This document shows, in pieces, positions 1 through 8,350 of a DNA stretch of 64,000 bases. The DNA comes from Cryobacterium aureum (lineage in GTDB: Bacteria; Actinomycetota; Actinomycetes; Actinomycetales; Microbacteriaceae): assembly GCF_002954245.1 (NCBI RefSeq), contig NZ_PPTG01000022.1, forward strand, positions 62,001-126,000, read 5' to 3'. The notes beneath the pieces were generated by a model. It did no database searches. It was not told where the DNA came from and saw only the letters and a program-made list of their open reading frames with translations. Numbering within the stretch: position 1 is the stretch's first letter; each line of letters opens with the position of its first letter. The position numbers and the translations under genes were made by a program.

Positions 1-541
1 TCGTGGCGAGAATCGAGGTGTCGATTTCGGGACTCGCTTCGACGTCGCCGAGTACGCGCATGAGCACGGAGCGACGCGGATGCACCATGGCTTCGGCCTC
101 GGTGATGCGGCCGCTGTCGACCAGACGCTGCACGAAGGTATGGTCGATGGTGATCTGGGACAACTCGTTGTCGCGCAGCAGGTAGATGCGCGAGTCGCCG
201 ATGTGGGCGATCGCGACCTCGTTCTCGAGCACCACGATGGCGCTCACGGTCGTGCCCATGCCGGTCAGTTCGGCGTGTTCGAAGACCGTTTCGGCCAGCT
301 GGGCGTTGGCACCGATCAGGGCGGCCTGCAGGGCGAACTCGGCGTCCTGCGCGCTCGCGTAGGGCTTGTCGGCCTCGATGATGCGCTTGGTGGCGATCGA
401 CGACGCGACGTCGCCGCCGGCGTGGCCGCCCATGCCATCGGCGACCACAAACAGGCTCCGTCCGGCGTACCCGGAGTCCTGGTTGTTGGAGCGAATCTTG
501 CCGACGTGAGACGCGGCTGCGCTATGACTGACAGTCGCCAT
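1..541 (-). CDS. pstP: PP2C-type Ser/Thr protein phosphatase, N-terminal part
   Basis: This is the N-terminal 180 codons of a PPM/PP2C phosphatase whose 3' end lies beyond position 1. The start is ATG at 541. The protein begins MATVSHSAAASHVGKIRSNN and carries the family motifs: RSNNQDS, the metal-binding VADGMGGHAGGD, GTTVSAIV and HIGDSRIYLLR. In actinobacteria this enzyme reverses phosphorylation by the PknA/PknB kinases that control cell growth and division. It lies three bases downstream of fhaB in the conserved order fhaA-fhaB-pstP, so rodA, pbpA, pknA and pknB would be expected to the left of the window. The C-terminal membrane anchor typical of PstP cannot be seen here. Confidence 0.93.
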   Translation of the reverse strand, partial: MATVSHSAAASHVGKIRSNNQDSGYAGRSLFVVADGMGGHAGGDVASSIATKRIIEADKPYASAQDAEFALQAALIGANAQLAETVFEHAELTGMGTTVSAIVVLENEVAIAHIGDSRIYLLRDNELSQITIDHTFVQRLVDSGRITEAEAMVHPRRSVLMRVLGDVEASPEIDTSILAT

Positions 542-544
542 GAC

Positions 545-1105
545 CTACCGCCGAAGCTCGAAGCTGGTGGCGCCGATCTTCACGGTGGCGTTCAGGGGAA
601 TTTTGGTCGGAACGGTGACGCGGGAGCCGGCCAGAAAGGTGCCGTTGGTGGAATCCAGGTCTTGCAGCATCCACTCGTCGTTCCAGAGCATGAGACGTGC
701 GTGGTGCGTGGAGGTGTAATCGTCGCGGATCACCAGACTGGAGTCGCTCGAACGGCCGATGGTGATGGTTTCGGTGCCCAGCGGAAACTCGGTGCCGGCC
801 TTCGGGCCGCTCGTGATGACCAGGCGGGTGGTGTTCTGGGCGGTTGCCATTCCAGCCTGTGCATCTGGATTCGGGCTGGCGCGCGCGACCGGCGCGGTGA
901 AGGCGTCAGCGGCAGCCGGGACAGTGACGGGAACGGCAGCGGGGACAGCGGATGCCGGGAATGCGGCGGCATCCGTTTTCATCTTGCGCACGCGCTGGCC
1001 GAACAGGTCACTGCGCAGAGCGTAGACGATGCCGAAGATGAACATCCAGAGCAGGAGCAGAAAACCGATGCGCAGCACCAGCAGGGTCAGTTCGCTGACG
1101 TTCAT
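545..1105 (-). CDS. fhaB: FHA-domain protein FhaB (FipA-like)
   Basis: A 186-residue protein. It starts MNVSELTLLVLRIGFLLLLW, a single N-terminal membrane segment (about residues 5-27). A Pro/Ala-rich linker follows, then a forkhead-associated domain (about residues 100-186) with TITIGRSSDSSLVIRD, STHHARL and LDSTNGTFL. FHA domains bind phosphothreonine peptides, and in mycobacteria FhaB/FipA is a PknA/PknB target linked to septum formation. The ATG at 1105 overlaps the fhaA stop by four bases, which indicates translational coupling. Longer upstream reading in the same frame would run into fhaA and lacks a ribosome site. Confidence 0.92.
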   Translation of the reverse strand: MNVSELTLLVLRIGFLLLLWMFIFGIVYALRSDLFGQRVRKMKTDAAAFPASAVPAAVPVTVPAAADAFTAPVARASPNPDAQAGMATAQNTTRLVITSGPKAGTEFPLGTETITIGRSSDSSLVIRDDYTSTHHARLMLWNDEWMLQDLDSTNGTFLAGSRVTVPTKIPLNATVKIGATSFELRR

Positions 1106-1860
1106 GCGTTCGGCCCCCAGAATCCGCCCATGTCGTGGCGTTCGGTCGGCGGATCGGCCGGTGGTGCGGCGCGCGGGTACTCGCGGGAGTCTGGTGAGAC
1201 CTGGGCGAGCACGTGGAAGACGATGCGGGTGCGGCCGATGGTGACGATCGAATCGGGCTCGAGGATGGCCTGGCTGACCGGGGCGCCGTTGAGCTGCGAG
1301 CCGTTGGTGGAGCCGAGGTCGCGCACCTGGGCGCGGGCGCCGTCCCAAAGGATTTCGACGTGGCGACGGGAGGTGCCGGTGTCGTCGACGGTGATGTCGG
1401 CGTCAGAGCCGCGCCCGATCACGGTTCGGGCCTTGACCAGCGGGTGCCTGGTGCCGTTGATGTCGAGCACCGGCGTCCAGGCGACGGTGCTCTTGACCGA
1501 GCTGGAGTCGATCTGCACCATGCCCTCGCTGAGGCTGCGGTCGTCTTGCAGGGTGATCGTGATGCCGCCGGTGAACTGGTAGCGCTGTTCGGTGCCGTGC
1601 TTTTGCACGAGGGCGGTGAGCTCGTCGATGAGGGTGACGCCGAGCGCGCTCATGCGGGCGTAGTCGGTGTGGGACATGCGCACGGTGAAGCGATTAGGCG
1701 CGAGGATGCGATCCCGCGCGACTACAGCGGCCTTGGTGTCGAGCTCACGACGCAGCGCGGAGGTTATCTCCACCGGCTGCAAGCCCGATCGAAAGGTCTT
1801 GGCGAACGCTCCGTTGACGGCGCGCTCCAAGCCCTTTTCAAAGTTATCCAGTATGCCCAC
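1102..1860 (-). CDS. fhaA: FHA-domain protein FhaA (DUF3662 plus FHA)
   Basis: A 252-residue protein with the two-domain layout of FhaA. An N-terminal DUF3662 domain (about residues 1-120, MGILDNFEKGLERAVNGAFA) is followed by an FHA domain (about residues 155-230) with RTVIGRGSDADITVDD, TSRRHVEI and LGSTNGSQLNG. FhaA binds phosphorylated partners of the cell-wall synthesis machinery, such as the MurJ pseudokinase domain in mycobacteria. It is the first gene of the minus-strand operon fhaA-fhaB-pstP. The central linker is shorter than in mycobacterial FhaA. The roughly 350 bases upstream, to the tRNA at 2212, contain no further gene that I can support and should hold the promoter. Confidence 0.93.
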   Translation of the reverse strand: MGILDNFEKGLERAVNGAFAKTFRSGLQPVEITSALRRELDTKAAVVARDRILAPNRFTVRMSHTDYARMSALGVTLIDELTALVQKHGTEQRYQFTGGITITLQDDRSLSEGMVQIDSSSVKSTVAWTPVLDINGTRHPLVKARTVIGRGSDADITVDDTGTSRRHVEILWDGARAQVRDLGSTNGSQLNGAPVSQAILEPDSIVTIGRTRIVFHVLAQVSPDSREYPRAAPPADPPTERHDMGGFWGPNA

Positions 1861-2211
1861 AGGTCTCCCGATCCGGTCCGCTTGGCTATGAGCATGTTAC
1901 TTGTCTCGGGTGACAACCCACCTTGGGGGCGCAAACGGCACGAACAGCCATACTACCCGCGGAGGCTCCCGGACCGAATTCCGCACCCATTATGGCCATT
2001 CCGTGGGACTTTTTCGGTGAAGCGGATGCGGCGCGGCCGGGCCAAGCGACGGCATCCAGTGGTCACCGCGCCCGTTGGCGGTGACCGCGCCCGCTAGAGC
2101 TGGTGCGGCGACCGGCAGGTGGCGCGGTCACGCAGGAGTGGCACCATTCGCACACGCGACGCGCCGTCGAATGGCGCTGACCCCCCTCACAGTGTTAGCA
2201 TTCCTAAGTTC

Positions 2212-2295
2212 GCGCGAGTGGCGGAATTGGCAGACGCGCTGGCTTCAGGTGCCAGTGTTCGAAAGGACGTAGGGGTTCAAGTCCCCTCTCGCGCA
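2212..2295 (+). tRNA. tRNA-Leu (anticodon CAG)
   Basis: An 84-base sequence folds as a class II tRNA. The acceptor GCGCGAG (2212-2218) pairs perfectly with CTCGCGC (2288-2294), followed by discriminator A. The anticodon stem CTGGC/GCCAG encloses the loop TTCAGGT, so the anticodon is CAG. A long variable arm and a T arm with GGTTCAAGTCC are visible. CCA is not encoded. A strong hairpin terminator lies 54 bases downstream, and the mobile-element module at 2.5-5.2 kb begins right after it. Confidence 0.95.
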
Positions 2296-2348
2296 CTGCG
2301 GGTGTTTCAGGAAATTGAAGTCTCGTTTTCATGAAATCCAAGCGAACA

Positions 2349-2388
2349 GGCCGGTTGAGTAGAAATACTCGGCCGGCCTTCGGTTTTT
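2349..2388 (+). terminator. Rho-independent terminator of tRNA-Leu
   Basis: A 13-bp stem, GGCCGGTTGAGTA paired with TACTCGGCCGGCC (two G-T pairs) around a GAAA tetraloop, is followed by TTCGGTTTTT. It points away from the tRNA on the plus strand. Confidence 0.85.
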
Positions 2389-2443
2389 AACGGTGCTGGC
2401 GGGGCCGATCTGGTCGGTTGAGGCGGCGTCGACCTTTTAAATA

Positions 2444-2468
2444 GGAAAAGGCCTGCGAGGCGGCAGGC
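2444..2468 (-). terminator. Hairpin terminator after the transposase gene
   Basis: On the minus strand GCCTGC and GCAGGC form a six-bp stem around a six-base loop, followed by CTTTTCC. It lies about 50 bases after the transposase stop. The short T run makes it a weak prediction. Confidence 0.5.
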
Positions 2469-2519
2469 TGAAGCTTTCGGTGCGCGGGTGGTAAGTGCTG
2501 GAGTAGGTGGCGGCCGTTG

Positions 2520-4274
2520 TTACTGCGGTGGGGCCAGGGCCGGTAACGCGCTGTGGGCGCTTAGCGGTGTTCCGGTGGCTTCTTTGCGGCGGCGTTCGCG
2601 GGACAGCTTCTCGCCGAGGTCGAGTTCGGCGGCCTTCACGAAGAAGTCGTAGGTTTTGCGCAGGTTCGAGGAGACGGCGGCGAGGGTCGCGGCGAGGTAG
2701 TTAAAGGCGAAGCCGCGGCCGGAGCGTTTGCTGACGTTGGCGAGGTCTTCGAAGTTCTTGCCTTTGAGGGTTTTGTTGGCGGATTCGACCAGGCTGCGCA
2801 TGCCGAAGTGCTTGCGATGCTCCTCGGACTTGTAAGCGAACTTCTGCAGGTGCTTGACGGCGAGGCGGGGGTCGCGGTTGCGTTCGGCGGGGGCTCCGGC
2901 GTCGAGCGGGATGGTGACGCTGACCGGTGTTGACGGTTTGGCGACGCGTTTGCCGCTGGCCCGGTCGATGGCCATGTAGCTGCCGGGGGTCGGGTAGAGG
3001 AAGCGTTGAAAGCCGTCTTTGTCGGGGAGGCCTTTGGGCTTCATCCGGTAGGCCGCGCGGTTTTCGAGGTAGGTCGTGTAGGTCTTTTTGTCGATGAGGC
3101 GGCGCGGCTTCTTCGGGCCGAGAGGGTTCGCCTCGCGGGTGTTGTAGTTCTTGGTGGCGTCGATGAGGTTCTGCGGCATATAGGTGACGTACCAGTTGCC
3201 GTCGACGAGGATGAGGTCTTTCCACTGGTTTTGGAGGCCGAGGTCGTTCTTCTTGTAGTCGATGACGAGTTCGCAGCCGCGAAGCCGCACGGGAATTTGA
3301 AAGTTTCGGGCCTTTTCGCCGTTGTAGGCGCGGTCGACGATGACGAGGCCGCCGGTGAAGCCCAGCCGTTGGTGGGAGTCGACCAGTTTGGCGCCGTGGC
3401 CGATGATTTCTCCCGGGCGGTGGAAACCAACAGAAGTAATGAGCGAGGGGAACACCATGTTCTGGCCGGGTTTATCCCACACCATGACGCTGATTTCGAG
3501 TTCGTAGCCGGCCTTGTCGGTTTTGGCTCCGAGGCCGCCGTGACTGCCTTCGCGGCGGTACCGGCCGGAGTGGGAGTCTGCATTGCCACGTCGCATGGTT
3601 GGGTCTGTCGGGTTGGGCCGTCCGGTTCCCGGAATCAGGGTTGCGTCGATGGCGATGTTGCCGTGGTACTTGGCCCAGATGTCGGCGGGGAGCATCCGAA
3701 CGCTGGCGTGGAGGAGTTGTTCGCAGAGCCAGTCGAGGCGCTCTAGGTTGCGTTCCGACTTTCGTAGCGCCTTGGGCTTTGCCTGTTTCGCGAGCAGTTT
3801 CGCATAGGCCTTCGGTTTCAGTCGCCTGTTTCGGGGACCGGGGTACGGGTCAATGAGGGCCATCATGCGGTTGGCCGAGCGCCAGAGACGCTGGTACCAG
3901 TCAGTGTGGTCGCCGGGGAGGTTGCGGATGCCGAGCAGGGCGAATTCTTCGGCGCGGAAGTGAACATCGAGGGTTTCTGCGATGCGGTGGTAATTGATGC
4001 CATAGCCCAGTTGAACGTGCAGGACGAAAAGGACGAGGACGGCGCGGAACGGAATGGTTGGTTTTACGCCGGCGTTAGATTTCAATCGCGTTCGTCTCCA
4101 CTCGGTGAGTTTCGTGACGACGCCCGAGCTGTCAACGATGCGAATGGCGTTGTTCAGGTAGGCGCGCGAGACGGGGCCGCGGGCGCGTTCGCGCGTGTAA
4201 TCCAAACGGGTCATCCCGAACGTGGACTGCATCCGTTGCTCGAGCAGGGCGGCATCGTTGGTCGGCGCGCTCAC
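2520..4274 (-). CDS. DDE transposase-like protein (IS1182/IS5-like fold)
   Basis: A 584-residue protein with the spacing of a DDE recombinase. The first Asp is in NIAIDATLIPG (D210), the second in GLVIVDRAYNG (D314), and the Glu in MRSLVESANKTLKG (E497). The middle part (about 220-300) has the Gly/His-rich stretch often seen before the second strand, and the C-terminus is strongly basic. Translation starts at GTG 4274, and this codon overlaps the stop of the upstream recombinase-like gene by four bases. The two proteins are therefore probably made together. I see no clear terminal inverted repeats or target duplication, so the module may not be a simple IS. Family assignment rests on motif order only. 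Confidence 0.75.
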   Translation of the reverse strand: MSAPTNDAALLEQRMQSTFGMTRLDYTRERARGPVSRAYLNNAIRIVDSSGVVTKLTEWRRTRLKSNAGVKPTIPFRAVLVLFVLHVQLGYGINYHRIAETLDVHFRAEEFALLGIRNLPGDHTDWYQRLWRSANRMMALIDPYPGPRNRRLKPKAYAKLLAKQAKPKALRKSERNLERLDWLCEQLLHASVRMLPADIWAKYHGNIAIDATLIPGTGRPNPTDPTMRRGNADSHSGRYRREGSHGGLGAKTDKAGYELEISVMVWDKPGQNMVFPSLITSVGFHRPGEIIGHGAKLVDSHQRLGFTGGLVIVDRAYNGEKARNFQIPVRLRGCELVIDYKKNDLGLQNQWKDLILVDGNWYVTYMPQNLIDATKNYNTREANPLGPKKPRRLIDKKTYTTYLENRAAYRMKPKGLPDKDGFQRFLYPTPGSYMAIDRASGKRVAKPSTPVSVTIPLDAGAPAERNRDPRLAVKHLQKFAYKSEEHRKHFGMRSLVESANKTLKGKNFEDLANVSKRSGRGFAFNYLAATLAAVSSNLRKTYDFFVKAAELDLGEKLSRERRRKEATGTPLSAHSALPALAPPQ

Positions 4275-5158
4275 TGGCTGACCGCGTCTCGAAGCTCAGC
4301 TCGGTACCGGGGAGTGTCGAGAGTTTGAACGTGTTCCAAGTAGCGCGGGAGGTGTTCGAACTTCTCGACGCCGAGGGCGCGCGTGAGTTCTTTCATGCGG
4401 GTGCCGGCCCGGAGGTGCGCGACGATCCACGTGGCGCGCAGTCTGTCGCTACGGGGCCGGAGCCCCACGGTGTATTGCGTGAAGTTGGACAGCAGGTTGC
4501 TCGCGCGGATGGTGTTGGTGGGACCCCACACAGGAATCTCGCGTGGGGCCTGCGCCAGAATCGCAACCATCCACTCCTCCCACTGGCGGAGCAAGGGCAC
4601 GTTGCGCGGGTTGGTGCCGTGGATGGTGAAAACGATGCCCAGCGCATCGACAAGGACATCATCAGGATAAATCGTGCTCACATCGCTCGGGCGGAGCCCG
4701 GCACCGGCGCACAGCACGAGCATAAGCATTGCTCGACGGCGCTTCTCTGCGGTGATTTGGCCGAGTGCCCAGAGGGAGAATTCTTCCATTTCGCGCGCAC
4801 TGTACGGTTCCGCGACTCGTTTTCGGGCCAGCGGGGTCATGGCATCGGGGTGCTCTTCCGGTGCCACCACCTCAGACACGCGCATCAAAATGGCGCGGTA
4901 ATTGCGGCGGGTGCCCTCTGAACGCGTGGGACTCTCTTGGGTGCAGTACATGTCGATGGCTTGGCGGCTAAAGATTACGTCGGTTTGCAACGGCCACCCC
5001 TGAACGGTCACGCACCAGAGCGCGTAGGCGCTCGTGACCGTCAGGAGCATCGAGGCGGCGTAGCTGGTGTGTGGGGCGGCAAGGGAACAGGCATCTTTGA
5101 CGAACGATTCAATAGCCGGCCATTCGGTGGAAGCGCGCTGGGGTTTGTATTTGGTCAT
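4271..5158 (-). CDS. Tyrosine recombinase-like protein, degenerate active site
   Basis: A 295-residue protein with the shape of a tyrosine integrase. An N-terminal helical core-binding region (about 1-115) is followed by a catalytic-type domain with GAGLRPSDV (the Arg I box), SDRLRATWIVAHLRAG in place of the usual HxLRHxxAT box, ALGV where LGH is usual, and PRYLEHV supplying the tyrosine. Several catalytic histidines are therefore missing, so the protein may be inactive or act as an accessory DNA binder. I chose ATG 5158 (MTKYKPQRAS); a GTG four codons upstream is also possible. The stop overlaps the GTG of the transposase gene, and an HTH gene diverges upstream. Confidence 0.65.
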   Translation of the reverse strand: MTKYKPQRASTEWPAIESFVKDACSLAAPHTSYAASMLLTVTSAYALWCVTVQGWPLQTDVIFSRQAIDMYCTQESPTRSEGTRRNYRAILMRVSEVVAPEEHPDAMTPLARKRVAEPYSAREMEEFSLWALGQITAEKRRRAMLMLVLCAGAGLRPSDVSTIYPDDVLVDALGIVFTIHGTNPRNVPLLRQWEEWMVAILAQAPREIPVWGPTNTIRASNLLSNFTQYTVGLRPRSDRLRATWIVAHLRAGTRMKELTRALGVEKFEHLPRYLEHVQTLDTPRYRAELRDAVSQ

Positions 5159-5272
5159 GGTCTTGCGCACCCCCTCACTCAATTGGCTGTAACTGCAGCC
5201 ACTCAGTAAAGCACAGATGTCCTCATTCGGAGAATTGGCGAACGAGCCGATGTGGGCGGATAAGCTTTTGGC

Positions 5273-5560
5273 ATGAGTCCGCGCCCATCTCGTGTCACCC
5301 CACACGAGCTGTGTGTCAATTGGCCGACGACGCGGAGCGACGACCCTGTCGCTGAGATAGCGCGGCAATTCGTGCTGAACCTGCGGGACGCCATGGGCAG
5401 CCGCAGTATTCGCGAGGTTGCCCGTGAGACCGGCGTTGACCGGGCGAGCATCGGCACCGTTCTCAATGGGATGTCTTGGCCGGACACGTCCACCCTCGCC
5501 AGGTTGGAGCTCGGCCTGAAGGCCACGCTGTGGCCGGCCTATTCTGATGGGCCGAACTGA
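5273..5560 (+). CDS. Small HTH (XRE-like) DNA-binding protein
   Basis: A 95-residue protein. Residues about 25-80 form a helix-turn-helix of the lambda-repressor type: SIREVARETGVDRASIGTVLNG, then a further helix with TSTLARLELGL. It diverges from the recombinase/transposase operon, with about 115 bases between the starts. The simplest inference is that it regulates that operon. A possible start is ATG 5273. No second domain is seen. Confidence 0.7.
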   Translation: MSPRPSRVTPHELCVNWPTTRSDDPVAEIARQFVLNLRDAMGSRSIREVARETGVDRASIGTVLNGMSWPDTSTLARLELGLKATLWPAYSDGPN

Positions 5561-5729
5561 CGACTGATCGAAATATGTATTCACAGCCTGTTCTATGCGC
5601 ACCGGTGCATGCGAGTTGCACGTGCGAGACGGGGAATCACTTTAAATCTTAGAGATATTTACCCTGTATTTAGTGGTTTAATGCTACTGGGGGGTGATAA
5701 ATTCGTTTCACATTGATTAGCCTGAAGGC

Positions 5730-6143
5730 ATGATTCATCAACGAGTGCCCGGTGGGTTCAAATACGAGCCACGCAACTTGGTGGATTTCCGTAAGCAATT
5801 CGGCAAATCATCTGCCCCGCTTCGCCCCGCGCCCGGGGTGGATGCAGCTGATCCTCGATTTCTGGCGGCCCAATTACAGCACCAGGTCGCGAACGCTGTG
5901 CGAGAGGCGGTGCTCGCCCAGGGCCTCAGCTTGGAGGCCTTCCTCACAAGGCGAGAGCCGGATCAGGATTCGACGCCGTCGCCTCCCCCCGGGATGACCT
6001 ATGACCGTGTCGTCCGAATCAACCGGGGCGAAACCTTAATGCAGCTCGCCGACTTGGTCAGTTGGGCGCAGCAGTTCGCTACCGTTCGCGCGCTGCTGGC
6101 TGACGATCAATGCTGGCCGGCTCGTTCTGTGGAACCGGTCTAG
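5730..6143 (+). CDS. Hypothetical protein with a possible HTH region
   Basis: A 137-residue protein that I do not recognise. It begins MIHQRVPGGFKYEPRNLVDF. The middle (about 60-125) has VREAVLAQGLSLEAFLTRR and YDRVVRINRGETLMQLADLV, which resembles the helix pattern of the HTH protein at 5273 (SIREVARE ... SIGTVLNG ... TLARLELG) with a Pro-rich insertion. It may be a second DNA-binding protein of the same module. The upstream 170 bases are AT-rich compared with the surroundings and may hold a promoter. The 325 bases after the gene contain no supported feature. Confidence 0.5.
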   Translation: MIHQRVPGGFKYEPRNLVDFRKQFGKSSAPLRPAPGVDAADPRFLAAQLQHQVANAVREAVLAQGLSLEAFLTRREPDQDSTPSPPPGMTYDRVVRINRGETLMQLADLVSWAQQFATVRALLADDQCWPARSVEPV

Positions 6144-6468
6144 ACCTACCCAAGACAGCTGAGCAGGGCAATGTTGAACCCGCGAGACGCTGGTGCGTGT
6201 GGTCAGGAGTAAGCCGGGCTATAGCCGTTGAAGTCGCTCCAGCCTCTTTTCGGCTCAGCCCACCTAGTTCCCGCGCGAGTTCGGAGAGTGTGGTCGCCTC
6301 ATTCGAGGTGGCAATACGCAGAACTCCATGCCTGCTGCATAGAAGAGGTTGCCGGGTGGGCGCCTCGCGCAGGAGGGCGAGGGTCAGGGAATCGATAGCA
6401 TGGCTGTTGGCGGGGGGTCTCAGGCGAAGTACCTACCCGTAGGGTGCATTGCAAACAAAGGAACTGAG

Positions 6469-8124
6469 ATGAGCGACGAGATTGTGCCGGAACCGGACAC
6501 CGCATCTAGCGAAGAAACTAGTCTTGTCAGCACTGACGGCGGGGCAGGGCCCGTGGCCACGCTGGTCGAAATCGAAAACGGCCTCGCAGTGCTGTTCGGT
6601 AATCATGTGCCCGAGGGCCTGGAGGTCGTCCCGTTCACCCTGATCGACACTGCGACTCGCTCTGCGATGTCGGCTGTCGTTGCGAGGTCGGTCGCCGCGG
6701 GCAACGTCGCTGCTCAGGGAGTGAATGGTGCCATGCAAGCGCAAGGCCTTGTGCGGTTGGCTCCCCAAACGCTGGAGGCCCTCAAAACCATGACGCCCGT
6801 GGTCAAGGACGGGTGGAATCTGGGCACGCTCGGCGTCCCTGGAAGATTCGGCACTGCCGTGCGGTGGCTGCCCGCGTCTGCAGCGACGGCGACATCGGTC
6901 ATCGCCTCGATGGGCCAGGCGCTCACCTTGATGGCGATCCAAGTCCAGCTCAATCAGATCGCCAACGTTGCCCAGCACAACATCGAACTCACCTCCAAGG
7001 TGATGGAACTCGTGCGGCAGAAGGAGTTGTCGACCGTCATCGGGTACCACAAAACGCTCATACGGGAGCTGGGTCACGCTCGTCAGATCGGAGAGGTGAC
7101 AAGCGCCGTTTTTGAGGAGATTCGCGGCTATCAAGGGGAGCTCTCGAACCAATGGGATTTCTACGAGACGGCCGTTCGACGGCATGCCAAAGAACTCGAA
7201 TCAAAGCTGGGCCACAAGGAGCGCCAGCAGTACTTGACTGATCACGGGCAGGCGATCGTCGCGGATATTCATGCACTTCTCTTGGCAAAAGCGTCCTGGT
7301 TTGTCTATGACGCGTTGCGCGCTGGCCACTTGCTCAAGAGCGCGAAGTCCAATTCACAGGACGAGATGTTGTTGAGGACTTTAGTGTCGAACGCGAAGTC
7401 CTTGCATGCGAAGACACTGGACGAGACTGACTGGCTGCTCGACCAGCTCAGCCGAGAGTTCGCCGTCATCAGCGAACTTCCCGGAAAGAGAACCATCAAG
7501 ATTGGCAGTACGTCCCGTGCCGCGAAGGACGCGACTGCCCTCGTGCGGCAGTTGCAACAGGCCCTGGTCTCCATCAGAGGAGAGGACACTCCGAAGGAGC
7601 CAGAACCCCTAGTTCTACCGTCGATCCTCGTGTTCGAAGGCGAAGTCCCGAGTGAGCTCGAGCGCATCCTGCCCCTGCGCCTCAGGGCCGGTGAGCGGGT
7701 CCTCGCATTGGGTGACGCATCCTGCTCCCGCTGGAACCTGCCCTTCCTCGATTCCGGCTGGGTCGTGGTGACCGACCAACGCGTCCTCATCACCAAACAG
7801 GATTCCCTGCGGCGGGTGGGCGCGATCGACACCGAGCTTGCCGTCGACGACATCCGCTATGTACGCAGATCAGACCAGAGCGACAAGGCAACCACCGTAG
7901 AAGTCATCACCAAAGACATCACCCTGACCTTGAAATTCCCCTCCTGGTCGAAAACAGGTCAGTCCCGAACGGATGCGCAGCGCTTGGGCGCGTTGGTAGC
8001 CAGTTACATGCGCCTGCCGGATTCCGAGGTACCGAAGGTGGAACGCCGTGAGCTCGACGCCGCTGTCGATCAGGCGGCCAACGCCAGCATCGGCGCCGGT
8101 TCATCCGGTTTCACCCATCACTAA
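6469..8124 (+). CDS. Large helical protein with C-terminal PH-like domain
   Basis: A 551-residue protein. The start is ATG 6469 (MSDEIVPEPDTAS) behind AAAGGAAC; longer reading upstream lacks a ribosome site. Residues about 1-100 resemble no family I know. Residues about 100-370 are almost entirely helical, with a hydrophobic stretch (ATATSVIASMGQALTLMAIQ) and coiled-coil-like segments. Residues about 395-520 look like a bacterial PH-type domain (LRLRAGERVLALGDAS, WVVVTDQRVLITK, TLTLKFPSW), as in YokE/YvbH-type proteins. It lies just upstream of the type I restriction locus on the same strand, separated by 226 bases. Function is unknown; location suggests a defence or stress role, which is inference only. 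Confidence 0.75.
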   Translation: MSDEIVPEPDTASSEETSLVSTDGGAGPVATLVEIENGLAVLFGNHVPEGLEVVPFTLIDTATRSAMSAVVARSVAAGNVAAQGVNGAMQAQGLVRLAPQTLEALKTMTPVVKDGWNLGTLGVPGRFGTAVRWLPASAATATSVIASMGQALTLMAIQVQLNQIANVAQHNIELTSKVMELVRQKELSTVIGYHKTLIRELGHARQIGEVTSAVFEEIRGYQGELSNQWDFYETAVRRHAKELESKLGHKERQQYLTDHGQAIVADIHALLLAKASWFVYDALRAGHLLKSAKSNSQDEMLLRTLVSNAKSLHAKTLDETDWLLDQLSREFAVISELPGKRTIKIGSTSRAAKDATALVRQLQQALVSIRGEDTPKEPEPLVLPSILVFEGEVPSELERILPLRLRAGERVLALGDASCSRWNLPFLDSGWVVVTDQRVLITKQDSLRRVGAIDTELAVDDIRYVRRSDQSDKATTVEVITKDITLTLKFPSWSKTGQSRTDAQRLGALVASYMRLPDSEVPKVERRELDAAVDQAANASIGAGSSGFTHH

Positions 8125-8350
8125 GGATCCTGGGCGACATCAGCCTCTCGCACGTCAGTTAAAGCGACGCCCCAACTGGCATTGCCTCACGCTTTGCCCC
8201 AGATTTTTCAGGTCTGCGCTGTTCCTGCTCAGGGGCGCGAGTGCTGGTCTGCGATGTCAGCGGTCGCTCATAGTCTGAAAGACTCGACACAACACAGTTG
8301 AGCGAGGATCAAGCCTCGAGTATATGCGTTTCAACAAGGGGAGCACCACA

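Noticed and set aside
80..1582. A 500-codon open frame on the plus strand
   Set aside because: It is antisense to the conserved fhaA-fhaB-pstP genes and has no family motifs; long antisense frames are expected at this GC content.
5158..5602. N-terminal extension of the recombinase-like gene
   Set aside because: The extra 148 codons would overlap the divergent HTH gene and look non-coding; ATG 5158 gives a family-sized protein.
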